Positions 19,479 through 27,166 of a DNA stretch of 64,000 bases are shown one piece after another. The notes beneath the pieces were generated by a model. It was not told the DNA's origin, made no database searches, and worked only from the letters and a program-made list of their open reading frames with translations. The stretch comes from Peptoniphilus lacydonensis (lineage in GTDB: Bacteria > Bacillota > Clostridia > Tissierellales > Peptoniphilaceae): positions 1,302,001-1,366,000 of the forward strand of contig NZ_FNWF01000003.1 in assembly GCF_900106515.1 (NCBI RefSeq), given 5' to 3'. The first letter of the stretch is position 1. Every line of letters starts with the position of its first letter. Position numbers and translations under genes: made by a program.

Positions 19479-20182
19479 AATATATATATGGAAGAGGGCC
19501 AGTTATTGAGGCTCTAAAAAATGAAGAAGTAGAAAAAATTTATGTTGGGAAAAATGCAACAGGTTCAATAAAAAAAATAATTGGAATGGCAAGGGATTTG
19601 AAGGTTCCCACAGTTACAAGTGATATAGAAAAATTGGAAGAACTTGCTGGGACGAAAAATCATCAAGCAGTTGTGGCTCTTGTAAGTGATTTTAAATATA
19701 TTGAACTTGAAGATTTAATAAACAAATTAGAAAATAAATCTGATGCTAAAATTTTTATCTTAGATAAAATTGAAGATCCTCACAATTTTGGGGCAATTGC
19801 AAGAAGTTCTAACTTTTTTGGTGTAGATGCAATTATTTTTCCAAATAGAAGGGCTTCAACTGTCAATGACACAGTAGTGAAATCATCTGCTGGGGCGATT
19901 TATGATATTGATGTTTGTAAAGTTACCAATATTTCTCAAACTTTGGAAAGATTAAAGGATGCTGGATTTTGGATTTATGCCGCAGATCTTAATGGAGAAG
20001 ACATAAGGAATTGTGATTTTTCTGGAAAAGCTGGGATAATTATTGGAAATGAAGGTAAGGGAGTTTCTAAAAATCTCTTGAAGAATTCTGATAAAATTAT
20101 TACTATTCCAAATTTTTCAGATTTTGACTCTCTAAATGCTTCAGTTGCTGCTGCAATTATAATGTATGAAATTTTTAGATAA
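19475..20182 (+). CDS. rlmB: 23S rRNA (guanosine-2'-O)-methyltransferase, RlmB/TrmH type
   Basis: A 235-aa SPOUT methyltransferase for 2'-O methylation of a guanosine in the 23S rRNA peptidyl-transferase region. The N-terminal substrate-binding domain starts [12 protein letters not shown]. The knotted SAM site is seen as [30 protein letters not shown] and [14 protein letters not shown]. It overlaps thyX by 4 nt, and the gene order cysS-mrnC-rlmB-rae1 supports RlmB over other SpoU members. Confidence 0.92.
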   Translation: MKYIYGRGPVIEALKNEEVEKIYVGKNATGSIKKIIGMARDLKVPTVTSDIEKLEELAGTKNHQAVVALVSDFKYIELEDLINKLENKSDAKIFILDKIEDPHNFGAIARSSNFFGVDAIIFPNRRASTVNDTVVKSSAGAIYDIDVCKVTNISQTLERLKDAGFWIYAADLNGEDIRNCDFSGKAGIIIGNEGKGVSKNLLKNSDKIITIPNFSDFDSLNASVAAAIIMYEIFR

Positions 20183-20190
20183 AAAATAAA

Positions 20191-20772
20191 ATGAAGAAAT
20201 ACATTAGTAGGTATAGAAGAGATGAAAACTATCTCTTTGTCGATGGATACAATATTATAAATTCGTGGCAAAACTTAATAGATCTAAAAAATATATCTCT
20301 TGAAGATGCTAGAAATGAATTAATTGATATTATGATTGAGTTTTCACACAGCACGAGGGAGCATATAATACTTGTCTTTGATGCCTATTTGGTGAAAAAA
20401 TCTGGTGGAAAAATTTATATCAAAGATGGGATTGATATAGTTTTTACAAAGGAATTTGAAACGGCTGACCACTATATTGAAAGGCAACTTGATGAAATAG
20501 GAAAGCTCACAAATGTGAGAGTTGCAACAAGCGACAATGTTGAACAGCAAATTATTTTATCTCGTGGTGGTACTAGAATTTCTGCAAGAGAACTTGAAGC
20601 TGAAGTAGAAAATTCTAAGGAAAAAATTTCTAAAGTTGCTAAAAAATTAAAGGAAGAAAAAGTTTCTGCCTTTCAAGAAAGTGACATAGAAGCCCTTAGG
20701 ATCTTGAAGAGAAATTTAATGGAGAGAGAAAATAAAAAGATAAAGGGGAAGAAAAATGACAAGAGAAAATAA
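20191..20772 (+). CDS. rae1: NYN-domain ribonuclease, Rae1/YacP family
   Basis: A 193-aa PIN-like (NYN) endonuclease. The Bacillus homologue cleaves mRNA in the ribosomal A site. Acidic metal-binding positions are in LFVDGYNIINSW, LVFDAY, ADHYIE and VRVATSDN. The C-terminal 50 residues are Lys/Glu-rich and helical. There is no clear ribosome binding site, so translation may depend on coupling to rlmB 8 nt upstream. In Bacillus sigH follows this gene; here it does not. Confidence 0.88.
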   Translation: MKKYISRYRRDENYLFVDGYNIINSWQNLIDLKNISLEDARNELIDIMIEFSHSTREHIILVFDAYLVKKSGGKIYIKDGIDIVFTKEFETADHYIERQLDEIGKLTNVRVATSDNVEQQIILSRGGTRISARELEAEVENSKEKISKVAKKLKEEKVSAFQESDIEALRILKRNLMERENKKIKGKKNDKRK

Positions 20773-20962
20773 TAAAAATAAAAATTTTGAATATCCTTCT
20801 CTTTCAAGTGCTGAAGAAGAATATACTGAAGACGACAAAAGGATAATTGAAAATAATTCTTTTGAAGACAATTCTCTTTCTGTGAGAGAAAAAGGAGTCG
20901 TTTTTGGGTTTGTTGTGATTGGGATAATTTTGTTTTCTATTTTATTTAAATATATTTTTTAA
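20756..20962 (+). CDS. Small tail-anchored membrane protein, unknown
   Basis: A 68-aa product with a charged, Asn/Glu-rich N-terminal half and a single C-terminal transmembrane helix (GVVFGFVVIGIILFSILF). It overlaps the end of rae1 by 17 nt and has its own GGGGAAG ribosome binding site 5 nt before the ATG, arguing for real translation. It lies where sigH or secE-type genes occur in relatives, but I see no SecE features. A strong terminator follows. Confidence 0.6.
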   Translation: MTRENNKNKNFEYPSLSSAEEEYTEDDKRIIENNSFEDNSLSVREKGVVFGFVVIGIILFSILFKYIF

Positions 20963-21002
20963 TTTTTGAGAAGTTTTTGTAAAAATTCAATAACTGTATT
21001 TG

Positions 21003-21026
21003 ATCTGTCCTTTGGGCAGATTTTTT
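21003..21026 (+). terminator. Terminator after the cysS-rae1 operon
   Basis: An 8-bp stem ATCTGTCC/GGGCAGAT (one G-U) with loop TTT, followed by six T residues. Confidence 0.9.
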
Positions 21027-21121
21027 ATTTGTGCACTATTTAATTTTACAATTAGTTTTTATGAAAATTAAAGACGAAGATAAAAAAATTCACCAAATTG
21101 ATTTTAATTTTCATTTATATA

Positions 21122-21130
21122 TGTTATAAT
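21122..21130 (+). promoter_or_regulatory. Extended -10 promoter of the feo operon
   Basis: TGTTATAAT is an extended -10 about 87 nt before the first feoA. A TTGATT lies 21 nt upstream, too far for a normal -35. The leader contains TTGATAATCGAATTCAA, faintly Fur-like, but I do not call an operator. Confidence 0.6.
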
Positions 21131-21216
21131 TAAATACGAAATTGATAATCGAATTCAAGTATTGTAAGATTTCTTTGAATTTAGTTTTCTATAAAAAGTT
21201 AGAAGTTGGTGTAAAA

Positions 21217-21447
21217 ATGTTAAGCTTGGTGATGGCTCCTTTAAATGTAGACTTTAGAATTGTAAGAGTTAAAAGTCTTAAAAATAGCAATGTTACAGAA
21301 TCACATCTTGCAAATCTTGGTTTTGTAAGAGGAGCAATAGTAAAAGTTTTAAATGAAAATGATGGGAATTTAATTGTATCAATAAAAGGTGCAAGAGTTG
21401 CAATTGGAAAAGACATTGCAAAAAAAATAATGGTTGAGGAGATGTAA
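21217..21447 (+). CDS. feoA: FeoA-family protein 1
   Basis: A 76-aa SH3-like FeoA domain, a small cytoplasmic partner of the ferrous-iron transporter FeoB. The core segments HLANLGFVRGAIVKVL and VSIKGARVAIGKDIAKKIMV follow the FeoA pattern. I choose the ATG at 21217, giving MLSLVMAPLNVDFRIV. An ATG five codons later is possible because GGTG precedes both. The longer in-frame extension upstream overlaps the promoter region and is rejected. It is the first of two tandem FeoA genes. Confidence 0.85.
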   Translation: MLSLVMAPLNVDFRIVRVKSLKNSNVTESHLANLGFVRGAIVKVLNENDGNLIVSIKGARVAIGKDIAKKIMVEEM

Positions 21448-21449
21448 AA

Positions 21450-21692
21450 TTGCAAACTTTAAGAGATGCAGTTGTAGGAAAATACTACATTGTCAAAAAA
21501 ATTAAAGGTTCAGGGCCACTGAAGAGAAGAATAATGGATATGGGAATTACGAAAAATTCTGAAATATACATAAGAAAGGTAGCACCTCTTGGTGATCCTG
21601 TACAAATAAATATTAGAAATTATGAATTAAGCATTAGACGTGAAGATGCAGAGTTAATTGAAATTGAAGAAGTAGAAAAAAAGGAGGGCTAA
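21450..21692 (+). CDS. feoA: FeoA-family protein 2
   Basis: An 80-aa second FeoA domain, immediately before feoB. Visible are GKYYIVKKIKGSGPLKRRIM, DMGITKNSEIYIRKVAPLGD and the C-terminal strand YELSIRREDAELIEIE. The start is TTG, 8 nt after GAGGAG. Having two FeoA proteins per FeoB is frequent in Clostridia and may reflect a hetero-oligomeric regulator, which is inference. Confidence 0.9.
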   Translation: MQTLRDAVVGKYYIVKKIKGSGPLKRRIMDMGITKNSEIYIRKVAPLGDPVQINIRNYELSIRREDAELIEIEEVEKKEG

Positions 21693-23855
21693 ATGGCTAT
21701 TACTATCGCACTTGCTGGCAATCCCAACAGCGGAAAGTCCACACTATTTAATGGACTAACTGGTTCAAATCAATATGTGGGCAATTGGCCTGGCGTAACT
21801 GTTGAGAAAAAAACTGGCAAGTATAAAAAAGATAAGGAAGTTCACTTCACAGATTTGCCGGGAATTTATTCTCTTTCACCTTACACTTTGGAAGAAGTTG
21901 TATCGAGAGATTATCTTGTAAATGAAAAACCAGATGCAATTATTGATGTTGTAGATGCGACAAATATTGAAAGAAATTTATTTTTGGCAACACAACTTGT
22001 TGAATTGGGAATACCTGTTGTAATTGCACTTAATATGATGGATGTAGTCAAAAAGAATAATGACTATATAGATATAAAAAAATTAGAAAAAAGTTTGGGT
22101 TGCAAGATTGTAGAGATTTCTGCACTTAAAAATGAAAATATTGATAAATTAATAGATGTAGCAAAAAGTGTAGCTATGTCAAAAGAAACACATTATCAAA
22201 AATTTGATGATGATATTGAAAAATACATTGAAGAAATAGAAAATTTTAGTGTAATTAAAGACAATCCTGCAAAGAGATGGCTTGCAGTTAAACTTTTTGA
22301 ACAAGATGAAAAAATAATAAATGAATTTCCCCTTTATGGAAATGAAACTAAAAGGCTTGATGAAATTGTTGAAGAAGCTGAAGAAAAGTTTGATGATGAT
22401 GGCGAAGGAATTATTACTGATGGAAGATATAATTTTGTATCAAAGATAACAAAGGATGCTGTCAAAAAGGGCAGAAAGGGAATGACAAAGTCTGACAAAA
22501 TAGATAGGTTTGTAACAAATAGATTTTTGGCAATTCCAATTTTTGTAGGAATAATTACTTTGGTATATATGCTTGCAATAAATGTTGTTGGAGGACCTGT
22601 AACAGATTGGGTAAATGATGTTTTCTTTGGCGAAATTATTGGAGAAAATTTTAGAGGGTTTCTAGAAAATGCTGGAACATCAGAATTTTTGACGTCACTT
22701 TTAGTTGATGGAATTATTGGTGGTGTGGGGGCAGTTCTTGGTTTTCTTCCAGTAATTGCTGTATTATTTTTATTTATTTCAATCTTGGAAGATGTTGGTT
22801 ATATGTCAAGAATTGCGTTTATCCTCGACAGAATTTTTAGGAGGTTTGGTCTTTCTGGGAAAAGTTTTATTCCAATTTTAATGGGTACAGGTTGTTCAGT
22901 CCCAGCTATAATGGCGACGAGGACAATTGAGTCTGACAACGACAGAAGAATGACTATTATGACTACGTCTTTTATGCCATGCGGTGCAAAACTTGATATA
23001 ATTGCAATGTTTGCGGCATTTTTGGGAGGAAGCTGGTGGTATGCTCCTATTTGGTATTTTGGTGGAATAATGGCAGTAATAATTTCTGGAATTATTTTGA
23101 AAAAGACAAAATATTTTTCAGGAGATCCTGCTCCATTTGTAATGGAACTTCCAGAATATCACATGCCAAGTGCACACAATGTTTTAAAAGCAACATGGCA
23201 TAGATGTAAAGCCTTCGTTGTAAAAGCGGGAACGATAATTTTACTCGCAACTGTTGCAATTTGGTTCTTGAAAAATATTTCAGTGACAGGAGAATTTATG
23301 GACTTTGATAGAGATCCATCTGATTCTGTTCTTGCTGCAGCAGGAAAAGTGATTGCTCCAATCTTTAAACCTCTTGGATTTGGAAATTGGATTGCAAGTG
23401 TATCAACGATACTTGGACTTGTTGCAAAAGAAGTTGTAGTAGGAACTTATGGAGTTCTTGCAGGTATAGGAGAAGTTGGAGCAGAAGACGCACCAATGGT
23501 TGCATTAGTTTCTTCACAATTTACAGTGGCATCAGCTTTTGCCTTTGTATTCTTTAATCAACTTACAGTTCCTTGTTTTGCAGCAACAGGAGCGATAAAA
23601 GAAGAAATGGGATCAAGAAAGTGGTATTTATTTGCCATTGGATATCAAATTCTATTCTCTTATACAATTGCATTTATGATTTATCAATTTGGAAGAGTTA
23701 TAGAAGGTGGAGCATTTAATGTAGGCACAGCCATTGCAATAGTAGTTTTATTCATCTATGGATACTTTTTATTTAGAAAAGATAGATCAAAACTTAAAAA
23801 TAAAGATTTTGATCACAACAAAAAAGATGAGGTGATAAAATATGAGTCCAATTAA
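21693..23855 (+). CDS. feoB: Ferrous iron transporter B
   Basis: A 720-aa membrane protein importing Fe2+. The N-terminal GTPase has G1 GNPNSGKST (residues 9-17), the switch segment YVGNWPGVTVE, DLPGIYSL and NMMD. A membrane part of about eight helices holds the gate motifs GTGCSVPAIMATRTIE and SFMPCGAKL. It directly abuts feoA2, so FeoA and FeoB are made together. In anaerobes this is usually the main iron uptake route. The gene end overlaps the following small Cys-rich gene by 14 nt. Confidence 0.97.
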   Translation: MAITIALAGNPNSGKSTLFNGLTGSNQYVGNWPGVTVEKKTGKYKKDKEVHFTDLPGIYSLSPYTLEEVVSRDYLVNEKPDAIIDVVDATNIERNLFLATQLVELGIPVVIALNMMDVVKKNNDYIDIKKLEKSLGCKIVEISALKNENIDKLIDVAKSVAMSKETHYQKFDDDIEKYIEEIENFSVIKDNPAKRWLAVKLFEQDEKIINEFPLYGNETKRLDEIVEEAEEKFDDDGEGIITDGRYNFVSKITKDAVKKGRKGMTKSDKIDRFVTNRFLAIPIFVGIITLVYMLAINVVGGPVTDWVNDVFFGEIIGENFRGFLENAGTSEFLTSLLVDGIIGGVGAVLGFLPVIAVLFLFISILEDVGYMSRIAFILDRIFRRFGLSGKSFIPILMGTGCSVPAIMATRTIESDNDRRMTIMTTSFMPCGAKLDIIAMFAAFLGGSWWYAPIWYFGGIMAVIISGIILKKTKYFSGDPAPFVMELPEYHMPSAHNVLKATWHRCKAFVVKAGTIILLATVAIWFLKNISVTGEFMDFDRDPSDSVLAAAGKVIAPIFKPLGFGNWIASVSTILGLVAKEVVVGTYGVLAGIGEVGAEDAPMVALVSSQFTVASAFAFVFFNQLTVPCFAATGAIKEEMGSRKWYLFAIGYQILFSYTIAFMIYQFGRVIEGGAFNVGTAIAIVVLFIYGYFLFRKDRSKLKNKDFDHNKKDEVIKYESN

Positions 23856-23988
23856 TATAGTGGTTGCTCTTGTGATAATTACTGTAATTTTCTTTGCAAC
23901 AAGAAAAGTAGTAAAGAAAAAAGGTAGTTGCGGTTGTGGTTGTGAGTCATGTCATAGCTCATGTGCTGCACATAATATAGAAAAATAA
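23842..23988 (+). CDS. FeoB-associated Cys-rich membrane protein
   Basis: A 48-aa ORF starting within the end of feoB, with GAGGTG 6 nt before its ATG. One N-terminal transmembrane helix (INIVVALVIITVIFFA) is followed by a basic stretch and a five-Cys tail (SCGCGCESCHSSC). Such tiny proteins follow feoB in many Firmicutes and are thought to take the place of FeoC; metal or redox sensing by the cysteines is inference. Confidence 0.88.
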   Translation: MSPINIVVALVIITVIFFATRKVVKKKGSCGCGCESCHSSCAAHNIEK

Positions 23989-23999
23989 ATTAAATTTTT

Positions 24000-24031
24000 A
24001 GGAATGCTTTTTTTAAGGTATTCCTTTTTTA
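24000..24031 (+). terminator. Terminator of the feo operon
   Basis: Stem AGGAATGC/GGTATTCCT-type with one G-U pair, a T-rich loop of about ten bases and a T6 tail. Confidence 0.8.
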
Positions 24032-24082
24032 TTTTAATTTAGATTAAATAAGAAGTTATGCAAGTGATGGAAATAAAACCAT

Positions 24083-24120
24083 AAAAAACAGATGACAACT
24101 AAAAATAATCACCATCTGTT
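24083..24120 (-). terminator. Terminator of the minus-strand HTH gene
   Basis: A perfect 8-bp stem AACAGATG/CATCTGTT with an 18-nt loop. Read on the minus strand it ends in a run of T. The stem overlaps the stop codon of the gene. Confidence 0.75.
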
Positions 24121-25558
24121 AATTTGAATTATTTGATATTTTTTTAAAAACTTCCGCATATTTTGAGAAAGTCTTTTCCAATTCTTCTACACTATATTTT
24201 TTACTATATGGACTTCTCATTATTTCTTCTAATGCTTGGCACATATTGTTGTGTATTTTTGTATCTGATACTATGGATGTAGGGGTGTTTGAGTCTTCTG
24301 ATAATATTTTTTTGAAAAACATATTATTTTCACTTATAAAAAAATTAAATTGATCTAGACCAAGAGAAGAAATAAACCTATTGTCATTTATAATGTAAAA
24401 ATTTATTTTTTTATTATTTTTCATTACATTAATTATATTTTTAAAGTGTGCTTCTCGGTCTTTGTAACTTAACTTTGCTTTTGTGGAACAGTAAAGCATA
24501 TCACCCGTTTCGAAATAATTTAATAGGCTTGTCTTTGTTGTCAGAAAGTTTATATTTGAGTCTGCAAATAACTCATCCCAAATAAGCTTTATGTTTAATA
24601 TTTCAGATTTTTTGTATTCAAATTTATCACTGATAGAATTAAGGATTTTATCTATTATATAATTTGGCAGTAAAAATTCGAAGCCATAATTTGACAGAAA
24701 TAGAAATTCATTATCTGAATAAAAATATTTTCTGTAATTTGTCTTTGCAATTTCTTCTGGTGATGATATTGTTATAATTTTATTTAACTCATTAAATAGA
24801 TTGTCGATATAAGATGAAAATTCAAGTAGGGTGTCTAATTCGTTGCCGTAAGTTATTGTATTTAAGTTTTGGGCATCGTTGTTAAATACTATATACATTT
24901 TATCTTTTACTAATAAATAATTGTAATTTACATTACTATTCTCATATAGCTCTATATCAACATTGGAGTTATCTGTTATACTTTTCAATATATTCTTATC
25001 TTGTAAATTTTTTTTATCACAGAGAAGATGCAATTTTATTTTTTTGTTTTTTGTCTTTTTTGTAATATTAAATAGTAAATTTGCATATTGACTATATATG
25101 TCAAAGGTTGCCCAAATGTCTAATTCATTATTTTCAAATATTATTTTTTTGAAAATTTTCTTTATATCATCATCAGCGTTATGATTCCTAAAAATAAAGT
25201 TTGTATTGGATCTATATTTTGCTGGAACATCGGAATTTGTGTAATTGTAAGAATCATTTAATAGTTTATAAATTAAAAACTCAAGACCCCTTTCTTCGTT
25301 TGTTTTCAATATTTCAGAGCTCTTTAAGTTAAAGAAAAGCAAGAATTCATTTATTTTATTTTCTTCTATTAAAGCTTTAGAGAAGAGAGTGGCCAATTTT
25401 CCGTTAATTATATAAATATTTTTATAAGAGGGAAGTTTTTTGCCACTATTCCACTTGCTTATATAGGATATGTCGTAATCTAAAATATAGGCAATAGTAG
25501 AGAGTTTTGTATTTGTCATATCTGTTAGTGTTTTAAAAACTTGTCTGTAAGACCACAT
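24119..25558 (-). CDS. Helix-turn-helix protein with large unrecognised C-terminus
   Basis: A 479-aa protein. The first 60 or so residues look like an XRE-type DNA-binding domain: YRQVFKTLTDMTNTKLSTIA then YILDYDISYISKWNSGKK, where SYISKWNSGKKLPS resembles the recognition helix. The remaining 400 residues are Asn/Lys/Ile-rich alternating strands and helices with no transmembrane segment and no motif I know. One stretch (LLVKDKMYIVF) faintly recalls a degenerate HKD fold, but catalytic His is absent. The ATG at 25558 has AGAGG 8 nt upstream; GTG at 25567 lies in that site. It has a consensus promoter with an overlapping palindrome and is divergent from the GlcD/Etf operon, suggesting an autoregulated local regulator. 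Confidence 0.75.
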   Translation of the reverse strand: MWSYRQVFKTLTDMTNTKLSTIAYILDYDISYISKWNSGKKLPSYKNIYIINGKLATLFSKALIEENKINEFLLFFNLKSSEILKTNEERGLEFLIYKLLNDSYNYTNSDVPAKYRSNTNFIFRNHNADDDIKKIFKKIIFENNELDIWATFDIYSQYANLLFNITKKTKNKKIKLHLLCDKKNLQDKNILKSITDNSNVDIELYENSNVNYNYLLVKDKMYIVFNNDAQNLNTITYGNELDTLLEFSSYIDNLFNELNKIITISSPEEIAKTNYRKYFYSDNEFLFLSNYGFEFLLPNYIIDKILNSISDKFEYKKSEILNIKLIWDELFADSNINFLTTKTSLLNYFETGDMLYCSTKAKLSYKDREAHFKNIINVMKNNKKINFYIINDNRFISSLGLDQFNFFISENNMFFKKILSEDSNTPTSIVSDTKIHNNMCQALEEIMRSPYSKKYSVEELEKTFSKYAEVFKKISNNSN

Positions 25559-25588
25559 ATGAAGCACCTCTTATATAGTATGAAGTAC

Positions 25589-25617
25589 ATTATATTGTTT
25601 TATTGACTAAAAGTCAA
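25589..25617 (-). promoter_or_regulatory. Promoter of the HTH gene
   Basis: On the minus strand TTGACT (25617-25612), a 17-nt spacer and TATAAT (25594-25589), about 30 nt before the start codon. Confidence 0.8.
25603..25617. promoter_or_regulatory. Candidate operator palindrome
   Basis: TTGACT-AAA-AGTCAA is a perfect 6-3-6 palindrome whose right arm is the -35 of the minus-strand promoter. A protein bound here would block the HTH gene promoter. Autoregulation by the adjacent HTH protein is inferred. Confidence 0.6.
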
Positions 25618-25632
25618 ATAATGTCTTAAAAG

Positions 25633-25646
25633 TGCAACATGTTTCA
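25633..25646. promoter_or_regulatory. Second palindrome in the divergent region
   Basis: TGCAACATGTTTCA is an imperfect 14-bp palindrome with a perfect AACATGTT core, between the divergent promoters. It could be an operator for the GlcD/Etf operon. Confidence 0.35.
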
Positions 25647-25658
25647 AGAAGTAAAATA

Positions 25659-25686
25659 TTAAATTAAGCCTATGCCATTATATAAT
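25659..25686 (+). promoter_or_regulatory. Probable promoter of the GlcD-Acd-Etf-LrgAB operon
   Basis: TATAAT (25681-25686) with a weak TTAAAT 16 nt upstream, about 50 nt before the first ATG. The poor -35 would suit an activated promoter. Confidence 0.5.
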
Positions 25687-25738
25687 AAAATAAATATGAG
25701 TATATTTTTAATATATAAAAAATTATTTGGAGGAGAAA

Positions 25739-27151
25739 ATGGTAAACTATAATACTGTAACTGATAAAGTTATTGAAGAAATCAAAAGTTCTGTCAGTGG
25801 CAATGTATATGTTGGAGAAGAAATTAATATTGATTTTTTCCACGATGAAATGCCTATATATGGCGAAGGTCAACCTGAACTTGTTGTTGATGCAGTAAAT
25901 GCAAAAGAAATTTCCAAAATTGTTAAAATTTGTAATGAAAATAAGATTCCTGTAGTGCCAAGAGGTGCAGGAACAGGACTTACTGGTGCTGGAGTTTCTA
26001 GATTTGGTGGCGTTATGATTAATATGCAATCAATGAATAATATTCTAGAATATGATGAAGAAAACATGGTAGTTAAGGTAGAACCAGGCGTATTACTTAA
26101 TGATTTGGCTGAAGACTGTCTAGCAAAAGGATATATGTATCCACCAGATCCAGGTGAAAAATTTGCTACTCTTGGCGGAAATGTTGCTACTAATGCAGGT
26201 GGTATGAGAGCTGTTAAATATGGTACTACAAGAAATTATGTGCGTTCAATGGAAGTTGTTCTTCCTACTGGAGAAATAACTAATTTTGGTGCAACAGTTT
26301 CTAAGACTTCAACAGGTTATTCATTAAAGGATCTTATTATCGGGTCTGAAGGTACTCTTGGAATTATTACTGAACTAACGCTTAAAATTATTCCTGCTCC
26401 AAAAGAAACTATTTCATTAATTGTTCCATATGAAGATTTAGACACTTGTATTTCAACTGTTCCACAATTATTTAAAGCTCACTTAAATCCACAAGCTATC
26501 GAATTTATGGAAAAAGAAATTGTTGATATGTCTGAAATCTACATTGGAAAATCTACTTTTCCTAAAGAATTAGATGGAATTGAAATTGGTGCTTACTTAT
26601 TAATAACTTTTGATGGTAATGACGAAGATGAACTTAATGATATTATTGAAGAAGCCGCTGAAGTATTAATGGAAGCTGGAGCAATTGACATTCTTGTAGC
26701 TGATACTCCAAAAAAGATTAAAGAAGCGTGGGCTGCTAGATCATCTTTTCTTGAAGCAATTGAATCTCAAACTAAGCTTCTTGACGAATGTGACGTTGTT
26801 GTTCCAATTAATATGATTGCTAAATACGTTCAATATGTTAATGAAAAAGCAAAGAATTATTCATTTGAAGTTAAGAGCTTTGGTCACGCAGGTGATGGAA
26901 ATTTACACATTTACACTTGTTCAAATGATATGGAAAAAGATGAATTCATGAAACAAGTTGAAGAATTCATGAAAGATATTTATGGAAAAGCTTATGAATT
27001 TGGTGGACAAATTTCTGGTGAACATGGTATTGGTTTTGGTAAAAAAGAATTTTTGAAGATTTTTGAAGGGGATGTAAATACTGATTTAATGAGAGGTATT
27101 AAAAAAGTATTTGATCCAAACTTAATATTAAATCCAAACAAAGTTATTTAA
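25739..27151 (+). CDS. FAD-binding 2-hydroxyacid dehydrogenase, GlcD/LctD family
   Basis: A 470-aa VAO-type flavoprotein related to the glycolate oxidase subunit GlcD and D-lactate dehydrogenases. The FAD domain shows VPRGAGTGLTGAGVSRFGG and TLGGNVATNAGGMRAVKYG. The C-terminal cap has FGHAGDGNLHIY and SGEHGIGFGKKEFL. The ATG is 5 nt after GGAGG. Clustering with EtfB and EtfA resembles the Etf-dependent lactate dehydrogenase of acetogens (LctBCD), so a D-2-hydroxyacid such as lactate is the likely substrate and Etf the acceptor. It could alternatively feed the acyl-CoA dehydrogenase. Substrate is inference. Confidence 0.88.
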   Translation: MVNYNTVTDKVIEEIKSSVSGNVYVGEEINIDFFHDEMPIYGEGQPELVVDAVNAKEISKIVKICNENKIPVVPRGAGTGLTGAGVSRFGGVMINMQSMNNILEYDEENMVVKVEPGVLLNDLAEDCLAKGYMYPPDPGEKFATLGGNVATNAGGMRAVKYGTTRNYVRSMEVVLPTGEITNFGATVSKTSTGYSLKDLIIGSEGTLGIITELTLKIIPAPKETISLIVPYEDLDTCISTVPQLFKAHLNPQAIEFMEKEIVDMSEIYIGKSTFPKELDGIEIGAYLLITFDGNDEDELNDIIEEAAEVLMEAGAIDILVADTPKKIKEAWAARSSFLEAIESQTKLLDECDVVVPINMIAKYVQYVNEKAKNYSFEVKSFGHAGDGNLHIYTCSNDMEKDEFMKQVEEFMKDIYGKAYEFGGQISGEHGIGFGKKEFLKIFEGDVNTDLMRGIKKVFDPNLILNPNKVI

Positions 27152-27166
27152 TAAAAGGGGATATAA

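Noticed and set aside
21130-21170. Fur box in the feo leader
   Set aside because: TTGATAATCGAATTCAA has only loose similarity to the Fur consensus and its arms do not pair well enough to call an operator.
21027-21216. Upstream extension of the first FeoA to 21142
   Set aside because: The extra 25 codons overlap the promoter leader, lack a ribosome binding site and do not resemble FeoA.
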